A DNA stretch of 64,000 nt, from NCBI GenBank assembly GCA_963746255.1, contig CAVVAJ010000005.1, positions 186,001-250,000 of the forward strand, written 5' to 3'. Under the pieces are notes generated by a model that was not told the DNA's origin, ran no database searches, and saw only the letters and a program-made list of their open reading frames with translations. The translations under genes were made by a program, and so were the position numbers. The DNA comes from DAOVXM01 sp963746255. GTDB lineage: Bacteria; Chloroflexota; Anaerolineae; Anaerolineales; UBA4823. This document shows positions 34,698 through 44,440 of this stretch, piece after piece; position 1 is the first letter of the stretch, and the number at the start of each line of letters is the position of its first letter.

Positions 34698-35798
34698 CTA
34701 GCGGATTGCCAGCTCGGTTTCTTTATCGAAGATATGCATATTCTCCATGTTGAAGACTACTTGGATATTATCTCCAATGCTGTAGCGGGAGCGTGGGTCA
34801 ACGCGCGCAACAAATATGGTTTCTCCGCTTTTCATGTACACGAAGATTTCATTGCCCATTAATTCCGTCACATCCACCTGGGTTTCCACTGGTCTGGCAA
34901 CGATGCCAGGTGGCGCGAATTCAGGATTGTGGATATCCTCAGGACGGATACCGAATATGATTTCCTTGTCAGCATGCGGCATATAAACATCAAGTCGTTC
35001 GTCAGGAATCTGAACCTTGAACGTCTCTCCATCGACAAATAAGTTCCCGTCATCCTTTCGAAGGGTCCCCGAGAAAAAGTTCATCGCCGGTGAGCCAATG
35101 AAACCCGCAACAAACAAGTTGTTCGGAAAATCATACAATATTTGGGGTGTGTCAATTTGCATCAGAAGGCCGCGATTGATGACGACGATGCGTGAGGCCA
35201 TGGTCATTGCTTCAACCTGGTCGTGGGTGACGTAAATAAAGGTCGTTTGCAGTTGCTGGTGGAGTTTGCTGATATTCGCGCGGGTTTCTACTCTCAGCTT
35301 CGCATCCAAGTTGGAAAGCGGTTCGTCAAACAAGAAAACCTTAGGCTCGCGCACTATTGCTCGCCCAACTGCGACTCTTTGGCGCTGACCACCTGATAAC
35401 TGCCTCGGTTTCCGGTCTAACAGTAGTTCAATGCCGAGGATTTCAGCTGCTTCCTGCACCCTTCGTTTAATTTCCTCTTTTGGAGTTTTGCGAAGCTTCA
35501 GACCAAACGCCATATTGTCGTACACACTCATATGGGGGTATAAAGCATATGATTGGAAGACCATAGCGATATCTCGGTCTTTTGGAGCTACGTCGTTGAC
35601 AACCTGGTCCCCGATCAAGATTTGACCTTCACTGATCTCTTCGAGCCCGGCTAGACACCGCAAAGCGGTGGTTTTGCCGCAACCGGAAGGTCCAACAAGG
35701 ACGAGAAATTCTTTGTCCTCCACTTTGATATCCAGATCATTAACTGCCACCACATCGCCAAACCTTTTGTAGACGTGATCGAACGTGACGCTTGCCAT
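34698..35798 (-). CDS. ugpC: Sugar ABC transporter ATPase (MalK/UgpC/MsmK type)
   Basis: This subunit hydrolyses ATP to drive carbohydrate import and is often shared between several transporters. Walker A 'GPSGCGKT' (36-43), the Q-loop, signature 'LSGGQRQRVAVGRA', Walker B 'VFLFDEPLSNLDAKLR' and H-loop 'IYVTHDQVEAMTM' are intact. A TOBE-type domain follows ('IFGIRPEDIHNP', 'VTELMGNEIFVYMKSGETIFVARVDPR'). The ATG at 35798 is preferred over an upstream in-frame start; it has GAAAGGAG 9 bases before it. No permease or binding protein is adjacent, so it probably serves as the common ATPase for transporters encoded elsewhere. Confidence 0.93.
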   Translation of the reverse strand: MASVTFDHVYKRFGDVVAVNDLDIKVEDKEFLVLVGPSGCGKTTALRCLAGLEEISEGQILIGDQVVNDVAPKDRDIAMVFQSYALYPHMSVYDNMAFGLKLRKTPKEEIKRRVQEAAEILGIELLLDRKPRQLSGGQRQRVAVGRAIVREPKVFLFDEPLSNLDAKLRVETRANISKLHQQLQTTFIYVTHDQVEAMTMASRIVVINRGLLMQIDTPQILYDFPNNLFVAGFIGSPAMNFFSGTLRKDDGNLFVDGETFKVQIPDERLDVYMPHADKEIIFGIRPEDIHNPEFAPPGIVARPVETQVDVTELMGNEIFVYMKSGETIFVARVDPRSRYSIGDNIQVVFNMENMHIFDKETELAIR

Positions 35799-35834
35799 AA
35801 GATTTTCTCCTTTCTTCGTGAGTATAGTGCCCAT

Positions 35835-35863
35835 ATTATATATGTCATTAAACAAAAAAGCAA
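35835..35863 (-). promoter_or_regulatory. Promoter of the MalK-type ATPase gene
   Basis: On the minus strand TTGCTT (35863-35858), a 17-bp spacer and a perfect TATAAT (35840-35835) lie about 37 bases upstream of the ATG. Confidence 0.62.
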
Positions 35864-35933
35864 TCAAATATTGTGGGAAATTGATCTTTGTAGATTAACA
35901 TATTGGATGTTTATACAGAATTCCTCCAAGTAC

Positions 35934-35968
35934 TTGTCTAATTTACTTACAACCCTTAGAATCATCTT
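35934..35968 (+). promoter_or_regulatory. Promoter of mutS, predicted leaderless transcript
   Basis: TTGTCT (35934-35939), a 17-bp spacer and TAGAAT (35957-35962) are followed after 6 bases by the ATG at 35969, so transcription should begin at the start codon itself. No Shine-Dalgarno is present. The geometry is identical to that at folC. Confidence 0.65.
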
Positions 35969-38584
35969 ATGCCGACAAAGAGTGTGATCACACCCATCCG
36001 AAAACAATATTTGGAGATAAAACGAGATTATCCAGACGCGATCGTATTCTTCCGGTTGGGGGATTTTTATGAGACCTTTGATGAAGACGCGGAAACCACT
36101 GCTCGTGAACTGGATATCGTCCTGACATCACGGAACGTTGCCAAAGGGGTGCGGATACCGATGGCAGGTATCCCACACCATGCAGCTGAGAATTACCTAG
36201 GTCGCTTGATCGAACGAGGGTATCACGTTGCGATATGCGAGCAGATTGGAGAACAGCCGATCAAAGGGATCTTTCCCCGAAAAGTTGTGCGTGTAGTCAC
36301 CCCAGGTACAGTAATTGAACCCGGATTATTGCCCGGTGATGGGAATAATTATCTGGTCTGCATCGTAATGAGAGCCGATTCATCGCAGAGCAGCAACACT
36401 CGAGTACATTCCCAACAAGCCGGTATAGCTTACGTCGATATCACAACCGGTGAATTCGCGGTAACCGAACTTGAGGGCATAAACATTGTGGGCGGAATAA
36501 GGTCGGAAATTAACCGGTTGAATCCAGCTGAAATCCTGATCCAAGAGCAAGTTTATATCGGAGAAGGTTTTCCTGGTCAGCATACAGAATTGCCTACTTG
36601 GCGGTTCGAAGCTGGTCGCTGCAGGGAAGCACTCCTGAGACATTTCGAAGTAACAGCATTGGACGGTTTTGGTTTGCGTGGAGACACAATTTGTGTTCAA
36701 GCTGCAGGCGTAATTGTTCAGTACTTGACAGAGACACAACCGGCAGCTCTAACATTGTTGACGGGATTATCCAAGTACAGCTTACATGATTTCATGACCT
36801 TGGACTCGGCGACACGTCGAAACCTGGAATTAACCGAGACCATCCGCCAAGGAGCGACAGAAGGGTCATTATTGGGAATCGTGGACCAAACGGTTACCCC
36901 AATGGGTAAGAGATTGATCCGCCAGTGGGTGAGCAAACCGCTTTTAAATGTAAGCACTATTGAGAAGAGACAGTCTGGGGTAGAATTATTCCATCAGAAT
37001 GGTTTACTCAGAGGGGAAATACGCAACCAACTGAAGAAATTCAGTGATTTGGAAAGATTGACCAACCGTGTCATTTCTGGATCAGCACAACCCCGTGACC
37101 TTGTCGCTCTGCAGGATACCCTAGCTTATTTACCGGAGATCGAGCTACTGGTAAAAGAACATCTTGGTGTGATTGATGTTCTCACAAGTGATTTCCACCG
37201 GTGCAGTGCTGAGTTAGATTTGCTCAATGCAGCGTTGAGTGATGAGCCGCCTGCCACCCTCCAAAATACTGGCATAATTCGTGAAGGGTTCTCTGATGAG
37301 CTGGATGGTGTAATCGAGCGCTCCCGACACGCTCGGGAATGGATTGCTAATCTAGAAAATGTTGAGAAGACGCGTACTGGGATAAAAACACTCAAAGTGG
37401 GTTACAACAAAGTCTTTGGTTACTATCTTGAGGTTACCCGTGCCAATTCCGGCATGGTTCCAGAGGACTATATCCGTAAACAAACTTTAGTGAACGCCGA
37501 GCGATATATCACACCCGATCTGAAAGAGTATGAAACATTGGTGTTGAATGCAGATGACCAGATTCGTGAGATCGAAGGCCGAATTTTCAAAGAGGTATGC
37601 CAGCGCTTAGCGAAATCAGCGCACCAGCTGCTTTCAACGGCGCGAGCTGTGGCTGAAATAGATGTCCTTTGTGGTTTGGCAGAAAGTGCAATTAATGGCG
37701 GGTATTGTAAACCCGAAGTTGTTGAAGAGGATACGCTTGAAATTAAAGATGGGCGTCATCCAGTGGTTGAAAACTCGTTGGACGGTGAGCGGTATGTCCC
37801 GAATGACGCGAACTTCGAACCAGGCGAGCGGATAAGGATCATTACAGGGCCAAATATGAGCGGCAAATCTACGTATTTGCGTCAAGTTGCGCTTATTGCG
37901 TTGATGGCCCAGTTGGGCAGTTTTGTGCCAGCAGCATCAGCCCGCATCGGTTTGATCGACCGAATATTTACCAGGATAGGTGCCCAAGACGAAATTCACG
38001 CGGGTCAATCTACATTTATGGTAGAGATGATCGAGACGGCTAATATCCTCCATCATTCAACAACGCGCAGCTTGTTAATCTTAGATGAAATTGGCCGTGG
38101 TACTAGTACCTATGATGGCGTATCAATTGCATGGGCAGTGATCGAATATATTCACAATCATCCAAAGCTTAGAGCTAAAACGCTTTTTGCGACGCACTAT
38201 CATGAGCTTACCCAATTATCGGAATTCCTTCCCGGTATCCGTAATTACAACGTTGCAGTAAGCGAATCCGACGGTACGGTAGTTTTTTTACACCGGATCG
38301 TACCAGGTGGAGCGGACCGATCGTATGGTATTCACGTGGGTCAGTTAGCTGGGTTACCAAAACCTGTCACACAGCGAGCAAGCGAAATTCTAAACCAGCT
38401 TGAAACTTCATCAGGACATGCGGTTAAGTTAGAGCAGCACACACCACAGCAGTTGGCTCTATTTCCGACGACAAATCCTCTGCTTGAGGAATTAAAGGCC
38501 ATAGATATCAATGCTTTATCGCCAATTGAAGCATTGAATATTCTTTACGAATGGCAGCGGCGATATTCTGAACCTGCTGAGTAG
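35969..38584 (+). CDS. mutS: DNA mismatch repair protein MutS
   Basis: MutS recognises mismatches and recruits MutL. The N-terminal mismatch-binding domain has the Phe-x-Glu motif in 'GDFYETFDEDAE'. The clamp and lever domains follow, and the ATPase has Walker A 'GPNMSGKST' (about residue 627), 'STFMVEMIETANILHHST', Walker B 'LLILDEIGRGTSTYDG' and 'LFATHYHEL'. The C terminus holds the usual dimerisation region. Length (871 residues) is normal. A promoter abuts the start codon, predicting leaderless expression. mutL is not in the window. The gene ends in its own terminator and is divergent from the sugar-transport ATPase. Confidence 0.97.
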   Translation: MPTKSVITPIRKQYLEIKRDYPDAIVFFRLGDFYETFDEDAETTARELDIVLTSRNVAKGVRIPMAGIPHHAAENYLGRLIERGYHVAICEQIGEQPIKGIFPRKVVRVVTPGTVIEPGLLPGDGNNYLVCIVMRADSSQSSNTRVHSQQAGIAYVDITTGEFAVTELEGINIVGGIRSEINRLNPAEILIQEQVYIGEGFPGQHTELPTWRFEAGRCREALLRHFEVTALDGFGLRGDTICVQAAGVIVQYLTETQPAALTLLTGLSKYSLHDFMTLDSATRRNLELTETIRQGATEGSLLGIVDQTVTPMGKRLIRQWVSKPLLNVSTIEKRQSGVELFHQNGLLRGEIRNQLKKFSDLERLTNRVISGSAQPRDLVALQDTLAYLPEIELLVKEHLGVIDVLTSDFHRCSAELDLLNAALSDEPPATLQNTGIIREGFSDELDGVIERSRHAREWIANLENVEKTRTGIKTLKVGYNKVFGYYLEVTRANSGMVPEDYIRKQTLVNAERYITPDLKEYETLVLNADDQIREIEGRIFKEVCQRLAKSAHQLLSTARAVAEIDVLCGLAESAINGGYCKPEVVEEDTLEIKDGRHPVVENSLDGERYVPNDANFEPGERIRIITGPNMSGKSTYLRQVALIALMAQLGSFVPAASARIGLIDRIFTRIGAQDEIHAGQSTFMVEMIETANILHHSTTRSLLILDEIGRGTSTYDGVSIAWAVIEYIHNHPKLRAKTLFATHYHELTQLSEFLPGIRNYNVAVSESDGTVVFLHRIVPGGADRSYGIHVGQLAGLPKPVTQRASEILNQLETSSGHAVKLEQHTPQQLALFPTTNPLLEELKAIDINALSPIEALNILYEWQRRYSEPAE

Positions 38585-38610
38585 GAATGAAAGTGTATGC
38601 TAGCAAAGCC

Positions 38611-38640
38611 AAAAGGTCGCACCACGAGAGCGACCTTTTG
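38611..38640. terminator. Bidirectional terminator between mutS and the VOC gene
   Basis: A 10-bp stem AAAAGGTCGC (38611-38620) pairs with 38630-38639 across a 9-base loop, giving U-runs on both sides between convergent genes. Confidence 0.82.
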
Positions 38641-38665
38641 TGATTCATGCGAATCAATATAAAGA

Positions 38666-39025
38666 TTATTCTCCTAAAGGTTGTAAGAGGGCGATTGTAT
38701 TACCTGTCAGGTCTGAGAAGAAGCCATACCATCCAACACCGGGGATTTCACTCTTAGGACGAACTATTTTACCGCCCAATTCAACCGCTTTCGTGAACGT
38801 TTCATCAATGTTATCGGTATGGACATATACCATAATTGTTCCGGCTGGGTATTCATCCTGAATAGGATTCAAACCGCCTCCTGTACCACCTTCAGCTTCG
38901 AACGTCGCGTAGTCCATCTCTGGCATCTGGTTGAAAGACCAACCAAAAAGCTCGCTGAAGAATCCCGCATCTGTTTCGCGATTTTTTGAAGAAAATTCTA
39001 TATGAATGATTGGGTGGTTGGACAT
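38666..39025 (-). CDS. VOC-family (glyoxalase/bleomycin-resistance fold) protein
   Basis: A single 119-residue VOC module with two beta-alpha-beta-beta-beta units. The first metal-ligand position is in 'IIHIEFSS' and 'FFSELFGWSFNQMP' is the usual helix. The end 'GWYGFFSDLTGNTIALLQP' holds a polar residue where the glutamate of true glyoxalases would be, so metal use is uncertain. Proteins of this type act as dimers in many roles, from detoxification to ligand binding. No neighbour gives a hint: it stands alone between mutS and a 356-bp gap. A TTGACA (39106-39101), 16-bp spacer and TATTGT (39084-39079) on the minus strand form a plausible promoter. Confidence 0.85.
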   Translation of the reverse strand: MSNHPIIHIEFSSKNRETDAGFFSELFGWSFNQMPEMDYATFEAEGGTGGGLNPIQDEYPAGTIMVYVHTDNIDETFTKAVELGGKIVRPKSEIPGVGWYGFFSDLTGNTIALLQPLGE

Positions 39026-39381
39026 CGAAAAACTCCCGGATATACTGGATAGGTCTGATAGATAATCTAGTAATATTTACAATAGCATAATCCGAGGGGA
39101 TGTCAAGTTCTGTTATGATGGATAATACCATCGAGAGCCCAGGTTGGCAGCTATCTATACAAAAAAATACCAGATGATTGATAAGTATGAGATTGTGTAA
39201 ATTGATTGTTTTGCGGTAAACATGGACGGTTAGAGTAAATGTTGAAGCTACTGCAGGATGGTAATTCGGGTTGCAGAATATCAATCAAAAGACAATTTGC
39301 ACATTATTTATGTAAATGAATTAGTAATCGTTTTTTGGAAATATGTTTATGATATCTTTTCGGTGGTCAGTTCATAACCGG
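39026..39381. other. 356-bp intergenic gap
   Basis: It contains the likely promoter of the VOC gene (minus strand, 39079-39106) and the region after the lipoprotein gene's stop codon. No gene, hairpin terminator or repeat was recognised in the rest. Confidence 0.5.
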
Positions 39382-40194
39382 TCATGGTGGTGTTCGGATA
39401 GTGTAATTATCAAACTCCCATATGCCTTCATCTCCACTGTTTGATAACCCCACCAAGAGACCAACCTGACCTGCCGGTAAACGTTGATCCTGGTATTGGG
39501 CTACCAGTTCATCATTGACATACAAATAGAATACATTGTCTAGTGCGATTATATCGATCTTATTTTCGATCCCAGGCAGGAACGCATCAGTCTGTGTCCA
39601 CTCTATTAGTGTCCACCAATCATCTTGCCAGTATAAAAACAATGCATATTCGCTCGACTCGCTAAGCTCGAACAGATAATATTCACCATCGGACGTGCGT
39701 CTGAATATCATGCCATATTCTGCGTCAGCTGGTCCGTCCAGCTGTGTAACTGTGGTGGAAGCTGAGAAATCCGCAACTTCGTCAATTTCTGGAGTTGCCC
39801 ACCAGACAAATCCTTCCTTTGCTTGTGCGGACCAGCGATATTTGCCATCGGTAAAACTCCACTTCATTTTTGCGAGTGGGTCATCGCGCTCATTTTCAGG
39901 CCAGGCGTTATCAGGATTGTCAAATACATCGCTCAAAATAATTGTCCAATTCTGAGCAAGCTCCCTTATCAGTTCTAGGGCTTCTGCGGTTGCTTCCACT
40001 GCAAGGACACGTGCAGTCAAAGTTGGTAATATCGCTGATGCTGCCTTAGTAGCTAATTGTCTCGAGCGGTCGCTTTGGGCAGTTTGAGTTGAAGCAAGAT
40101 CACCATTACTGAAGTCAGAACAGCCTGAACATATCAGTAAAAGCGATATCCATAGAAAATGGGAGATCAATCTGGCAAAATTCACCTTCGGCAT
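39382..40194 (-). CDS. Lipoprotein with a concanavalin-like beta-sandwich domain
   Basis: The signal peptide ends in lipobox 'CSGC' with the modified cysteine near residue 25. A helical, Ala/Thr-rich region with likely coiled coil follows (about 30-80, 'QLATKAASAILPTLTARVLAVEATAEALELIRELA'). Then comes a domain of about 180 residues ('DVFDNPDNAWP', 'KYRWSAQAKEGFVWWATPEID', 'YGMIFRRTSDGEYYLFELS', 'IDIIALDNVFYLYVNDELVAQYQDQRLPAGQVGLLVG', 'EGIWEFDNYTIRTP'). These are the strands of a LamG/family-16-like jelly roll that often binds sugars. ATG 40194 is chosen over TTG 40200. It is 20 bases downstream of the DUF3786 gene and probably co-transcribed. Ligand unknown. Confidence 0.8.
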   Translation of the reverse strand: MPKVNFARLISHFLWISLLLICSGCSDFSNGDLASTQTAQSDRSRQLATKAASAILPTLTARVLAVEATAEALELIRELAQNWTIILSDVFDNPDNAWPENERDDPLAKMKWSFTDGKYRWSAQAKEGFVWWATPEIDEVADFSASTTVTQLDGPADAEYGMIFRRTSDGEYYLFELSESSEYALFLYWQDDWWTLIEWTQTDAFLPGIENKIDIIALDNVFYLYVNDELVAQYQDQRLPAGQVGLLVGLSNSGDEGIWEFDNYTIRTPP

Positions 40195-40213
40195 GAGCAA
40201 GGCACCAAAATAG

Positions 40214-40867
40214 TTATATCTTATGTGCGTTGATTATCCGGCGAGTCAGCATGCTGCCGGCAATTGCACAGGCATCAGTAGGTAGGTAATGGTTTGTTGA
40301 TGCATTAAATAACACCTGGAAAGTCGACGGAAAATCATCGTCTCCCTCCCAGAACACTACCAAGAGGGAAATATATGGTAGGAGTTCGAATTCATAAGAG
40401 ACGCCACCAAACTCGACCTGCGTTCCGCCACATACTTTCGCTGCTGCCTCGAAAGATAGCCGGTCATCCTGAAATATGCGTGCAAGTTCTTTCCCGGTGT
40501 AGCTTTGAAACGCTTGGGTGTAAAACATGCCATTTGACAGTTCCGTAAATGATATCCAGCGATCGGATGGTGGGAACCCATCAGCTGTAAAGAAATAATA
40601 AAATAACAGTGCTTGATTGGGTAAGATGAGGGGAGTATTGGATTTGGGATCAAATACTTCTAAGGTTGGATATGCTAGTTTGAATGGGTCCTCCCATATA
40701 GACAAACCGAAGAACCCTTGATTATCAAATTCTTCGTGATAGGTGGAACCCGTATTGGCGGCCAGGTGAAGAGGCTGAACCCGCCTTATCTCATTCTTTA
40801 ACTGATTGATTCTCTCTACTAGTCGGGTTGGGTCATCTTCGTGCAGCTGTGTTACATCCTGGCTCAT
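40214..40867 (-). CDS. DUF3786-family protein
   Basis: The 217-residue protein has no membrane segment or signal peptide. The middle and end ('LALPNQALLFYYF'-like stretch at 82-95, 'FPSTFQVLFNASTNHYLPTDACAIAGSMLTRRI') match the pattern I associate with DUF3786, a family often seen near corrinoid or one-carbon proteins in anaerobes. Here the only linked gene is the lipoprotein 20 bases downstream. A GAGG site precedes the ATG. No catalytic motif is obvious; 'KVCGGTQVEFGG' holds the only notable cysteine. Function unknown; family call moderate. Confidence 0.65.
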   Translation of the reverse strand: MSQDVTQLHEDDPTRLVERINQLKNEIRRVQPLHLAANTGSTYHEEFDNQGFFGLSIWEDPFKLAYPTLEVFDPKSNTPLILPNQALLFYYFFTADGFPPSDRWISFTELSNGMFYTQAFQSYTGKELARIFQDDRLSFEAAAKVCGGTQVEFGGVSYEFELLPYISLLVVFWEGDDDFPSTFQVLFNASTNHYLPTDACAIAGSMLTRRIINAHKI

Positions 40868-41308
40868 CAGATACCTCTGCGCAAAAACATTGGGTGGTAC
40901 AAGTCATTTTTCGGTCTTTGTTCTGTGGCACTTCACCTGGCGGGCAGTTCCGTTCTAATTGAATGTTGCTATCTAAAAGGATGTCTAAAATAATCGACGA
41001 TATCCAGGTAAACTTCCCGCATGATTCGCGAGTTGAACCAATTTATCACCAGTGGATAGAATAGTTACGACACTATCTGATAAACCGACATTTTATTCGC
41101 TGTTTTCGAGGTGACCTTATATGCCGATACAGGTATATCTTATACTGTTACCAACCTTGCGATTGTATCTATGAATGTATTTCAGCATTTGTTGGATGAA
41201 TAAATTCACCTTGTACTGTGAGTCGACTGCATATACCTGAAGGAGCCACTTTGAATGTGGTGGTATGGACCGCCTCCCTCGCTGCTCTATCGCCAATCCT
41301 CAAGATTA
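40868..41308. other. 441-bp intergenic gap
   Basis: The segment lies between the DUF3786 start and the valS stop, both on the minus strand, so it should hold the DUF3786 promoter and the valS terminator. No open frame, clear hairpin or promoter was found by eye. Confidence 0.45.
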
Positions 41309-44029
41309 TTATTTTTGAAGAGTGACGATTTGTGACCGGATTTTCTCAGCGGTTTCCTGATATCCTGAGAGCTTATCCCGCTCTTTTTGAACCACCTCGG
41401 TAGGAGCTTTTTCTGAAAATGGTCCATTCAACAAAATTTGCAGTCGGGTGATTTGAGCTTCTGCTTGAGCTAAGTCGTTTCTCAACCGATCCAGCTCAGC
41501 ATGTATGTCAACTGCATCGGCTAGGGCGAGATAGATTTCTATCGATCCAACCACCATTGCTATGCTGCCCGCTGGTTTAGTGGGCAGATCTGCCACGATT
41601 TGGATTTGGCTATCATCAAGCTGAGCCAATGATGCCAGTGAGCCTACCTGGTTCATGAGGAGATCTTTTTTGTCTCCGGCTGCGATCGTTGCAGGGATTT
41701 TCTGGCCAGGTTTTATGTTCATTTCTGAGCGCAAATTACGGATTGATCTTACGATATCCTGAATTAACATGAATTCTTGACATTTCTCTTCTTCCCAACC
41801 TTCGCTGGGACGAGGAGTTGGCCAGTCAGCCACGATAAGTCCAGGTGGCCAGCCTCCGGTTGGTGCAAGTTGGTCTGAGAATGATTCTACGGCACGTTTC
41901 AAGTGTCCCCAAAGCTCTTCTGTGACGTATGGCGTAAATGGATGCAATAATCGTAAACATATATCTAGTGTCTTGACCAAAGAGTATACAGTATAAAATG
42001 CTCGATCTCCTCCATCTGCCAGCTGTAGCTTGGCGATTTCTAAATACCAATCAGCGAAGTCACCCCAAAAAAAGTCATATACTTGTCGTCCAGCTTCCCC
42101 ATATTGGTGTCGCTGGAATAAACGCTCAACATCGCGGATTAATCTTTGCAAACTAGCCCATATCCAGGAATCTGCCAAGGTCCATTCAGGGTCTCTTTCG
42201 GGTTTATCCGGAGCTTGTGAGAATGTACCAATGACAAACCGGCCGGCATTCCATACTTTGTTGGCAAAGTTCCGGTTGGCTTCAACTTTGCTCAGGCTTA
42301 GACTCATATCGTTTCCCGGAGTGGATCCAACTAACAAGGTAAACCTCAAGGCATCAGTTCCTAATTCATCCATGACGGTTAATGGATCGATCACATTCCC
42401 ATAGGTTTTGCTCATTTTTCGACCTTGTTCGTCACGAATTAACCCATGCAGATATACTGTATCGAAAGGTATTTGACCCGTGAATTCGATGCCATCCATT
42501 ATCATGCGGGCAACCCAGAAGAAAAGGATATCGTAACCTGTTTCCATCATCGACGTAGGATAAAAGTACTTATAATCGCTGGTCTCTCCTGGCCAACCCA
42601 AAGTTGAGAAAGGCCAGAGCCCGGAGGAGAACCATGTATCGAGCACGTCCGGGTCTTGCTCGATATCTGAACTCGTACAATGAGTGCATTGATCTGGATC
42701 GTCGCGGGAGACTGTTAGCTCACCACACTCAGCGCAATACCAAACCGGAATCCGATGTCCCCACCATAATTGCCGGCTGATGCACCAATCCTGAATGTCC
42801 TCTAACCAATTGAAATATACTTTCGTAAATCTTTCAGGAATAATCTCTATTTGACCTGAACGCACAGCCTCGAGGGCAGCTTCCGCGAGAGGTTTTATCT
42901 CAACAAACCATTGGGTTGAGATCATGGGTTCAATAATTTCACCCCCGCGCTGAGACCGTGGTACATTCATCATATACGGCTGTTCTTTGAATACCAAGCC
43001 CTTTTTCCGCATATCGTCCCAAATATTCTTACGAGCTTCAAACCGATCTTGCCCGGCATATGGACCCCCATGTGAATTTATACGGGCAGATTCATCAATC
43101 ACCGAGATTATTTCAAGACCATACCGCTGACCGATATCATAGTCGTTTGGATCATGCCCTGGTGTGATTTTCAGAGCCCCGGTACCAAAATCCATATCAA
43201 CATATTCATCAGCGATCACTGGGATTTCTCGCCCCAAAATCGGTACGATTACTTTACGACCGAGATACTTGATATACCTAGGATCCTCTGGATGAACAGC
43301 AAGGGCGGTATCTCCCAGAATGGTCTCCGGACGTGTAGTAGCTACTGGTATGAATTCGTTTTCCGAACCGGCGAGCATATATTTGAAGTAGTACAGAATT
43401 CCAGGTTCTTCAGAGTATTCTACTTCTAGATCTGACACCGCGGTTTTGAGTTCAGGAGACCAGTTTATCAGTCGTAATCCGCGATAGATCAACCCTTTCT
43501 CGTACAAATGAACAAACGCCTCCCGCACAGCGGCGGAAAGACCTTCATCAAGCGTAAATCTCTCCCGATCCCAATCACATGAAGCACCGAGACGGCGGAT
43601 TTGTGTGGTGATAATGCCACCATATTTTTCTTTCCACTCCCAGGTACGACGCAAGAAATCTTCACGACCAATTTCTTCTCGGGTCAGCCCTTCGCGAGTG
43701 AGGGATTTTTCTACCTGAAGCTGTGTAGCAATTCCAGCGTGATCAGATCCGGGAATCCAAAGCGTTGGAACACCTTTCATGCGATGGTAGCGGATCATCA
43801 GATCCTCCATTGAAACAAACATCGCATGCCCGAGATGGAGTTCTCCAGTTACATTCGGAGGTGGTATAGCGATAACGAAGGGTTTGATCGATGGATTAAA
43901 TCCAGGTTTGTTGGGATCGTTGCTTGGTTTAAAAAAACCTGACTTTTCCCACCAGTCATAAATTGCAGGCTCAGTCTGTCGAAAATCATATGTTTTGGGG
44001 AGGGTATATTCTGGCATCCTGTTCTCCAT
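41309..44029 (-). CDS. valS: Valyl-tRNA synthetase
   Basis: ValRS charges tRNA-Val and edits Thr. The class I HIGH motif is 'HLGH' (65-68) in 'PPPNVTGELHLGHAMF' and KMSKS is 'GRKMSKTYGN'. The editing domain carries 'ATTRPETILGDTALAVHP', and 'CAECGELTVSRDDPDQC' is a zinc-knuckle-like insert. The anticodon-binding domain and C-terminal coiled coil ('IHAELDRLRNDLAQAEAQITRLQ') complete a 906-residue enzyme. It begins 36 bases after the phzF remnant. The leader ahead of that gene is a T-box, which senses uncharged tRNA, so valS expression should rise when tRNA-Val is uncharged. Confidence 0.97.
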   Translation of the reverse strand: MENRMPEYTLPKTYDFRQTEPAIYDWWEKSGFFKPSNDPNKPGFNPSIKPFVIAIPPPNVTGELHLGHAMFVSMEDLMIRYHRMKGVPTLWIPGSDHAGIATQLQVEKSLTREGLTREEIGREDFLRRTWEWKEKYGGIITTQIRRLGASCDWDRERFTLDEGLSAAVREAFVHLYEKGLIYRGLRLINWSPELKTAVSDLEVEYSEEPGILYYFKYMLAGSENEFIPVATTRPETILGDTALAVHPEDPRYIKYLGRKVIVPILGREIPVIADEYVDMDFGTGALKITPGHDPNDYDIGQRYGLEIISVIDESARINSHGGPYAGQDRFEARKNIWDDMRKKGLVFKEQPYMMNVPRSQRGGEIIEPMISTQWFVEIKPLAEAALEAVRSGQIEIIPERFTKVYFNWLEDIQDWCISRQLWWGHRIPVWYCAECGELTVSRDDPDQCTHCTSSDIEQDPDVLDTWFSSGLWPFSTLGWPGETSDYKYFYPTSMMETGYDILFFWVARMIMDGIEFTGQIPFDTVYLHGLIRDEQGRKMSKTYGNVIDPLTVMDELGTDALRFTLLVGSTPGNDMSLSLSKVEANRNFANKVWNAGRFVIGTFSQAPDKPERDPEWTLADSWIWASLQRLIRDVERLFQRHQYGEAGRQVYDFFWGDFADWYLEIAKLQLADGGDRAFYTVYSLVKTLDICLRLLHPFTPYVTEELWGHLKRAVESFSDQLAPTGGWPPGLIVADWPTPRPSEGWEEEKCQEFMLIQDIVRSIRNLRSEMNIKPGQKIPATIAAGDKKDLLMNQVGSLASLAQLDDSQIQIVADLPTKPAGSIAMVVGSIEIYLALADAVDIHAELDRLRNDLAQAEAQITRLQILLNGPFSEKAPTEVVQKERDKLSGYQETAEKIRSQIVTLQK

Positions 44030-44065
44030 AGACTTAATTTATGTAGCCATAGAAAAGCATCGCTG

Positions 44066-44440
44066 CTAAATGTAGAGCTCGCCCCGGGCAATCGTAACCG
44101 CTTGTCCGGATACTTTCACCGCTTGGATTGAATCCCGTGCCCCATCTATCTCTACTAATGCCCTGCCTGGACGATTCATCCAATGGCCTTGTTCGGCGGT
44201 GAATTTACGTTCTTCAAGCAAGCCATAATGCCACAGAGAAGCTGCCATAGCTCCGGTCGCTGAACCAGTAAAAGGATCCTCAATCGTATCAGGCGGTAGT
44301 CCGAAATGCCTAGCGAAGGTTTTTCCTTCCGATGTCACACCACCTAGGCAGAACAGATGTGGGCTGAAGAAATCTGAGTGTGCCTTAAGATCCGCATAAG
44401 CGTTGAAGTCCATATTGCTTTTTTTACGCTCCATGATCAC
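44066..44440 (-). CDS. PhzF-family isomerase, C-terminal part (3' half of a frameshifted gene)
   Basis: This holds the C-terminal domain of a PhzF/phenazine-biosynthesis-like protein: 'DFNAYADLKAHSDFFSPHLFCLGGVTSEGKTFARHFGLPPDTIEDPFTGSATGAMAASLWHYGLL'. The 'EDPFTGSATG' motif and 'AEQGHWMNRPGR' are family hallmarks. The upstream half ends in another frame at 44424, and one extra base near 44430 joins them. Together they would give about 295 residues, the normal length. The reading frame is otherwise perfect, so the damage is recent or a sequence error. Substrate of this family member unknown. Confidence 0.82.
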   Translation of the reverse strand: MIMERKKSNMDFNAYADLKAHSDFFSPHLFCLGGVTSEGKTFARHFGLPPDTIEDPFTGSATGAMAASLWHYGLLEERKFTAEQGHWMNRPGRALVEIDGARDSIQAVKVSGQAVTIARGELYI